From: Diphasiastrum complanatum | Lineage: Eukaryota > Streptophyta > Lycopodiopsida > Lycopodiales > Lycopodiaceae | Length of the DNA: 64,000 bases | Reading direction: 5' to 3' | Assembly: GCA_029204225.1 (NCBI GenBank) | Contig: MU831921.1 | Location: 1-64,000, forward strand | Part shown: piece by piece, positions 58,108 through 64,000 of the stretch | Position numbering within the stretch: position 1 is the stretch's first letter | Layout of the letters: each line of letters opens with the position of its first letter | Notes under the pieces: model-generated | Seen by the model: the letters and a program-made list of their open reading frames with translations, nothing else | The model's database searches: none | Told to the model about the DNA's origin: nothing | Program-made: the position numbers and the translations under genes

Positions 58108-61100
58108 TTTTCTCTCTCGTTGAGGGCGTGCGAGGAGTTTGGGCCCGGCCCACTCAAAATCCGTCATGCGGTGCAGCGGCCCGAGTGAAGTGGGCTCCTC
58201 GAGCACCGGCACCAGCACCCATGCTCATCATAGATAGAGGACATGAAATGAAGACGTATCTCCTCCAGAGAAAGAAAGATAATTATTCAGGTACTTGCTT
58301 TTAACGATCTACAATCTAGTTAGCTACAATGACAAGGTCGCCTATCTGTTGTATTGAAAAAATTGGGGACAAAACGTCTTTGCACCCAATGATTGGAAAC
58401 CAAGAGTGGCAATTTCCAATACATGGGCCCACTTTTTGATGTAGGAACAATCTTCCTATATATATTATTCTCATATGGTAACTATTTTCTCTTGATTAGG
58501 CATTGCTGCATTTGTTTTCCACTCCATAGTTCTTTTCTACAATTACCCAATTATTGCCTCATGTTCTTTGATCAAGGATTTTAACTAATCAATAGATTGC
58601 AAATCTGAACTGTTTTTTGGCGTCCATTTAAAAAACGTATCCCCAAGTTTCAAGTTTATGGCCCTTCGAAAATGACCAATGAAAAGGTCGATGATGATCA
58701 ACATTGTAACTCAATGCGTTTTAATTTGCAAAGGTTGGTAAAATGCGTTGTATGTCAATGCGTTTTAATTTGCAAAGGTTGGTAAAATGTAGCACTACAA
58801 TATTTCAGGTTGTTTGCTTCCCCAGTCTTCTACGACCCTCTGCTTCTTCTATTAGACTACTTTCTCAAATTCTTTCAATGAAAGAATATACAAACTACTT
58901 TTTAGCAATCTTTCATCAAATTAAATTGAGCATGTTGTCTAGTTAAAAGTAGATGGTTGGATCAACTCCTATTAGTGCCACATCAAACACACAAGGTGGT
59001 TGCCTAATGTAGAATTGCTCCAAGTCTTGGGATGTATTCCTCATGGTTGGTCACATTGAAACAATGTGATACTTTACTTCTTGGATCATTTCTGAAAATA
59101 ATTACATCAAGTTCACAATTGTGTGAAAGTGTTTTACAATTGAAATGTATTCCTCATGGTTGGCCACATTGAAACAATGTGATACTTTGCTTCTTGGATG
59201 ATTTATGAAAATAATTACATCAAGAAGTTCACAATTGTGTGAAAGTGTTTTACATTGAAAGTGATGCCAACAATTGACTTTACTCGTATTTTAATTCTTA
59301 AACTGAAAATCGATTTTGGTGAAAGATATCCTATAGTGATTGTATCATGTTTTGAGTAGAAAAAGAATTTTATCCTTTGTCCTTTACTCAGATTTCAAGT
59401 AAAATTGATTCTTTATGCAAAATTCACTTTTACTTGAATCCATCCTATGTGAGAGGAACCTTCCATTCCTCTAAAGAACTAAGGTTTGCACACATAAAAT
59501 GTGCAAGCGTCTTGAAAATACAAAGAAATTTCTTTGGCATGTCTTCAAGTATGCAGAAAACCAAAACTCGTAACAACCTCATTCTAGGAAGTTCTACTTA
59601 GGGGCCTTATGTTTCTCTAATACTCTATGACGCTTCTAGACTTCTGATATCAGTGTAACACAAATCGTTGTCACACCATAGAACAATAAAGTTCAAACAA
59701 TAAAAAGGTGATCTTTATCAGTCTCAAGAAATTGCAAACGGCCTACTTTAATGTGACTCATAAAATGTTTTGGTTTGACTATCATGGCATTTTAGGCCTC
59801 TAAATAAAGGTTTAAAGAAAGGGACTCATCCGCAGTAAATTACTAGTTATGGTGAAGCCACCTGAGACCTGCACTCAATGCTGAGAACTTTCAAATGTAG
59901 ATCAACCAACACCTAAAGATATTGAGGTTACATCAATGTGAACCATCAATTACTCTACAGTTCAGTCATGTCAGAGCCATCATTGGTACTTCTGTATAAA
60001 TGCAACAAGGACAAGGAATCAAATCTATCAGAACTTCTGGAAATCGACCTCCTGCCTACATTGAAATCACAAGCTCAAGGGGATAATCTGAGAACCACTA
60101 ATAGACCAAAAGTTGTCAACAATTAAACGTGTAAAAGCATTTGGAGTAGGACATTAGCATGAGCTAGAGCATACGGATAGCCAAGCAAATCATGGCATGT
60201 GTCTAGACAATTCTTTTCTAAAAACCAAACAGGGCATAACATAAGAGTAAATTAAGAACAAAATTGTTTTGCACAGTTAACACCAAGCCAGAGGACAATA
60301 CACAAAAATGAGAATTGAAATGAAAAGCAAGTTCACTGACTGCCCGAGGCAAACAAATCTAAAGAGATTGATTTGAGACATTTCCATTTGGCTGTGCTAC
60401 CAATTTTTTGTCAAAGATTCCAAAAAAGAATCACGTCTAATCAAGAGCCTCCTACTCAGCTTCAGTGCTATTTTTGGAAGCACCTTCAATGTACTCCACA
60501 TCAATGGATCCTGAAAACTAAGAAATATGTTTTGTAGTTCTTGAAATTAACTATACAACTTTGACCAAAACGACATTCATTGTAAAATGTCAATCACATA
60601 AGGGGTACACACAACAATGAGAAAATAGCCTCGTCAAGAGGTTAATAAAGATTGCGATGTACTAAAAGTCATGTAATCTGAACAATCTGATACAAGCAAA
60701 CATCTTGATAAAAAAATAGTATTGCTCAATGCTCATCTGCATTAGAGTACAAAGTGTTCCATATTGGTCATACAAAAAATTAGTTTAAAAACATCATCAA
60801 AGTTGGCGCCTATTGGTCCTATGGGTCCATAATGAGAAATGAGGATTAAGTTTGATGGTTTTAAGGGACTCAGAAGACGAACAATCAAGGCTCAAATGAT
60901 GGCACGAGAGATGTGTGAAACTTGTTGGCCTGATGTTGGCCGTGTCAGAAAGGTTGCTTACTTGCTCTCATGCCAACGATTCATAAAACGGGGTGCCAAT
61001 CATTATATCAATCTTAAGGCAAAAAATGCTGCCAGAACAATAATCACAACATTTTCATGCAAAAGTAACCTGGGCAGTCCATTCCTTACCATTTCTACTC

Positions 61101-61453
61101 TATTGTGAGTTCAAAGATCTGGGAAAAACTGGCAAAGGCAAGCGCGTTCATCCCAGAGTCTCAACATTTACTTTCAATTTAGCTCATGCAATATGATGAA
61201 ACTTCATACAAATTCCACTATACAGTGTCTAAGAAGCATAATCCCACCTTTGAAATTCTTCTGCTCAAAAAATTTATGCCTTAGTCTCTTTTAGGTCCAC
61301 TTCCTCAAAGAATAGCATTATAACTTCGTCACAACTAATCCTGATATTTAGTCTCAAGTGATGCCTTGCTGAACCTCAAGTAATGCCAGACAGAAGTAGT
61401 TACTCAACATATATCGAGTACCAATATGGAGTCAAACAATGGCATTCTGCAAG
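58108..61453. other. No gene recognised; two small tandem duplications
   Basis: Spacer with a 44-bp tandem duplication (58712-58755 and 58756-58789) and a 113-bp tandem duplication (59032-59144 and 59145-59256, beginning ATGTATTCCTCATGG). The plus frames at 59377, 59938 and 60839 are short and match nothing I know. Confidence 0.5.
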
Positions 61454-61930
61454 TCAGTCAGCTTTTTCCCCTTGAGGGGGCTCGTTGTCAAGACAAATCG
61501 GTGATGGCACAACTTCACAAACCTCCACAGTTGCACTTCCCCCAGCGTTGACATTGAATCCTATCTGTGTTTCTCCAGAGCCATTCCCTTGAATCAGCTG
61601 TTCAAATGACCGTTTTGGTACTTGCACTTCAGGAGCCCTGGGGTCACTACCGGTAGAAATTGCAATGGGAGCAGTACGCTTAACTCCTCTTCCAACAACA
61701 CCAAGGTGCGTGACATTACCATTGGAAGACGATGATGTATGTAGGGCCTCACCAAACCCATTGCTAATTGGCTCTGTTTGAGATGGCCCATCAACCTTGG
61801 CTTTTCCATCAATCGACTTAGCAGCAGCTGCAGCAAACAATGCCTGCTTCACAAATTCCAAAGCTGGTGAGGAATGCTGCAATGCCTCCAGCAAACGAGG
61901 AGCAGATTCCATCTCACGAAGATCATCCAC
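61454..61930 (-). CDS. Terminal exon of an unidentified host gene
   Basis: On minus, an acceptor (TTTGATGCAG) at 61931-61933 leads into an open frame of 158 residues ending at a stop at 61454. It begins VDDLREMESAPRLLEALQHS and ends CLDNEPPQGEKAD. It has an N-terminal helical part (ALEFVKQALFAAAAAKSID), a Ser/Asn/Gly-rich middle with a basic GVKRTAPIAI motif and a PKRSFEQLI block: a disordered, possibly nuclear C-terminus. Codon use and the higher GC content than the surroundings support a real exon. Upstream exons must be above 61940 on minus, but none is visible before 64000, so the last intron appears to exceed 2 kb and probably contains the gypsy gag at 63166. Family not recognised. Confidence 0.55.
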   Translation of the reverse strand: MDDLREMESAPRLLEALQHSSPALEFVKQALFAAAAAKSIDGKAKVDGPSQTEPISNGFGEALHTSSSSNGNVTHLGVVGRGVKRTAPIAISTGSDPRAPEVQVPKRSFEQLIQGNGSGETQIGFNVNAGGSATVEVCEVVPSPICLDNEPPQGEKAD

Positions 61931-63165
61931 CTGCATCAAAGTACACAGTAATTACCTTGTAATGCGGATGAACTGCTTAACATAAGCACACTATCAAACA
62001 TCTTTGATTAAATTTGCTCAAAAAATTTGCACTGGCAAGCTCAGTCTTGCTAAACCATTAACTCATATCAGGAATATAAAGCTACAATAAAGCTCAAACT
62101 GAAGTATTTGAAAAAATTCTGAGCATTCGTGGATCAATGCTAGATTTAAAACTTTGTTATAGTCTTACCAGTGGCGAGAATCAACTTATAGAAAGTTCTA
62201 AAAGTTGGGTCATTTTAAAGTTACATATTTGAATGACATAAAAGTGTGGAAGAGGTGGCATCCTGGTGCACTGTAGTAAAAAATTGTTAAAGCATCATGG
62301 TTATTATTTATTAACACAGTTTATATTATGTAAACTAATGGCTGCTCTTGGCACACTGGGCACCCAGGTTAAAAAATTGGCATTAGCCATTATGGTTCGA
62401 ACCATTGGGCCCCTTTATTTCCCATTTAACAGTTATTGACCATTGGTTCTTATTAGGCCCCCCTAACAGTATAAACAGGATTTTGTGCCCGCATTCTAAT
62501 TGATTTATTGTTTGGAGACTACTTAGAATGAAGAGTAGCCTGAGATCCGTTTTGCGTAGCATCTAATCGACCTCGATCATTCAATATACTCTTTTAAGTC
62601 TAGTTATGCAAATATTATTCTAAAGCATATTGTTCTTGATTATTTGCAGTCTCTATATCTATGTTCTGTTGTGATGTTTTGCTCATAACTTGTCTAGTTC
62701 TTCCAGATTTTGCCACATCATCTTTTTTGTACTCTTGCATACTTTTCCACAAATATGTACATCAATATGTTTCCTCTAAAAGAGTGCATTTAAAGTGATC
62801 TATACCTCATCAATTGGATCAATAAAAGCTCAGTGACTGAGTTTCCATTACTTTCTGAATTTTTGAACTTAACTTTTCTGTGATTTTCTGCACATGTCTA
62901 GGGTGACTACATTGTGTTTCTTACAATATGGCACAGCATATTCGCCAACAACAACTTAATCTGATTTAAAAAGGCTGAGATGTTGACAGCCTTGCAGGTT
63001 TTTTGGCACTCGATACATTTCACACTTTGAGATGTATATTAACGTGACATCTTGACAGTATCTTTCACTACAAAATCTATATTAACCCTATTGGTATAGC
63101 ACGACATATACCAATTTTTAGGAAAGTTATAAGAAATCTGAAGATCCATTTTCATCTCTAATGTA
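61931..63165. other. No gene recognised; possible LTR/leader of the gypsy element
   Basis: Probably intron of the minus-strand gene at 61454. From about 62330 the base composition changes and may include the LTR of the element whose gag begins at 63166, but no repeat partner, clear primer site or TG...CA boundary can be fixed. A TTGGTATAGC stretch at about 63091 is only a weak primer-site candidate. Confidence 0.4.
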
Positions 63166-64000
63166 TGTCAGATGGAGAATCGAGATTAGAAAGATACCGG
63201 AAACTTAGAGAGGAGTTTTTACGAAGACAGAGTAAAAGTACTAGTCGTAGAAATCTAGACGAAATCACTGCTCAGTTACTTGAACTCCTAATTAGCTTAG
63301 GTATGGAGGGTCCTGCTGCACGCTTCACTTCTATCTCTAAAATTAAATATGATTATTTTAAAGGGACCAGCTCCGATGATGCAGATAGCTATGTCTCACA
63401 ATTTGAGTCAATAGCCAATGCAAATAACGAGGGAACTGACGTAGACAAACTACGAATTTTCCCTGGTCTGCTAAGAAAGCAAGCACGTATCTGGTATAGC
63501 CAGGTAGAACCAGGCCGTGTAGGAACCTGGTACCTGTTGAAAGATACGTTTCTGAACCAGTTCAGAGAGATAGGTTACAAATCTAGAATTCTTGGACGAC
63601 TGAACAATGTTCAGAAGAAGAGTAAAGAATCTCTTCGCAAATATACACGTAAGGTTAAAAACCTCATAGGAAAACTAACCGATGTATATCCCGTGGATAT
63701 GCAAATCGAATGGTTTTTGGCTGGTCTACCACCAAAGATTGATCGATACTGCAGACAAGGGGACATGAACTCCTTAGCAGCAGTTATAGCTAGTGCAGAA
63801 AATTTCGAGACTTCGAAATTAGCACGAAAGCGGCGATCAACGAAGAAATCTCGAAAGTCTAAGACTGATTCCAGTGACAGCGATGATGATTCAGATTCTG
63901 ATTCCAGTAGTAGTTCTTCAAGCTCGGAATCTGAAAGTAGTGATTCATCGGAATCAGATGCTGACAAAGGAGAGAAAAAGAATAAACGACGAACTAAACG
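63166..64000 (+). CDS. gag: Gypsy gag, intact so far, runs off the window
   Basis: From ATG 63166 (MSDGESRLERYRKLREEFLR) the frame is open for 278 codons to the window end. The Retrotrans_gag core is clear: YFKGTSSDDADSYVSQFESI, LRKQARIWYSQVEPGRVGTW, LKDTFLNQFREIGYKS and IEWFLAGLPPKIDRY. It then enters a Lys/Arg-rich and Ser/Asp/Glu-rich tail (KSKTDSSDSDDDSDSDSSSS) where a zinc knuckle would be expected next. No stop or frameshift was seen, unlike every other gypsy piece here, so it may belong to a young element inside the long intron of the gene ending at 61454. Confidence 0.8.

Noticed and set aside
60839-61108. Plus frame of 89 residues rich in Arg/Lys
   Set aside because: No family, no splice or promoter context, and neighbours in all frames are similarly short.

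Overview
The window is nuclear DNA of a land plant with a large, repeat-rich genome. Evidence is Ty1/copia and Ty3/gypsy retrotransposons with tRNA-Met and tRNA-Asp type primer sites, GT-AG introns, CT-rich leaders, a telo-box and very low gene density. A gymnosperm or fern would fit, but the sequence alone does not settle the lineage. I see three host genes. One is a four-exon 2-oxoglutarate/Fe(II) oxygenase-like gene (17575-20156, minus). One is a tiny intronless COA3-like cytochrome-oxidase assembly gene (57805-58011, minus). The third is the last exon of an unidentified gene whose upstream exons are not visible (61454-61930, minus).

Layout. 1-1789: decayed coding debris including a histone-H3-tail-like start, a Pro/Ser/Lys-rich segment and further coding-like exons. 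1790-4620: broken copia pieces on plus. 5599-7600: copia protease-end to RT piece on minus. 9602-13197: internally deleted copia element on minus with two LTRs carrying tandem repeats. 14996-15174: long GT/CT microsatellite. 17575-20156: oxygenase-like gene with a ~95-bp tandem repeat immediately upstream (20290-21130). 21964-23461: ~0.6-kb tandem duplication. 26545-27650: copia 3' end, LTR and primer site. 28058-36725: minus-strand gypsy element plus an extra ORF with its own TATA box. 36726-37633: H3 C-terminal fragment followed by a Ulp1-like (C48) peptidase pseudogene. 39270-50990: unclassified retroelement-like unit with a tRNA-Met-type primer site and two copies of a tRNA-like repeat, split by an intact copia element (43198-49402; 5-bp target duplication, 1347-aa polyprotein). 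51690-52966: mosaic of gypsy and copia fragments. 53777-54264: hairpin MITE. 55330-55860: LINE RT remnant on minus. 57805-58011: COA3-like gene. 61454-61930: terminal exon. 63166-64000: open gypsy gag running off the edge.

The most unusual signal is that two unrelated positions (854-1789 and 36726-37633) each hold a histone-H3-like piece followed on the same strand by a basic Ser/Pro-rich stretch and then coding-like exons. At the second position those exons read as a Ulp1-type cysteine peptidase with matching intron phases. This suggests a mobile or viral-like family pairing an H3-like protein with a SUMO-peptidase-like enzyme. Both copies are broken.
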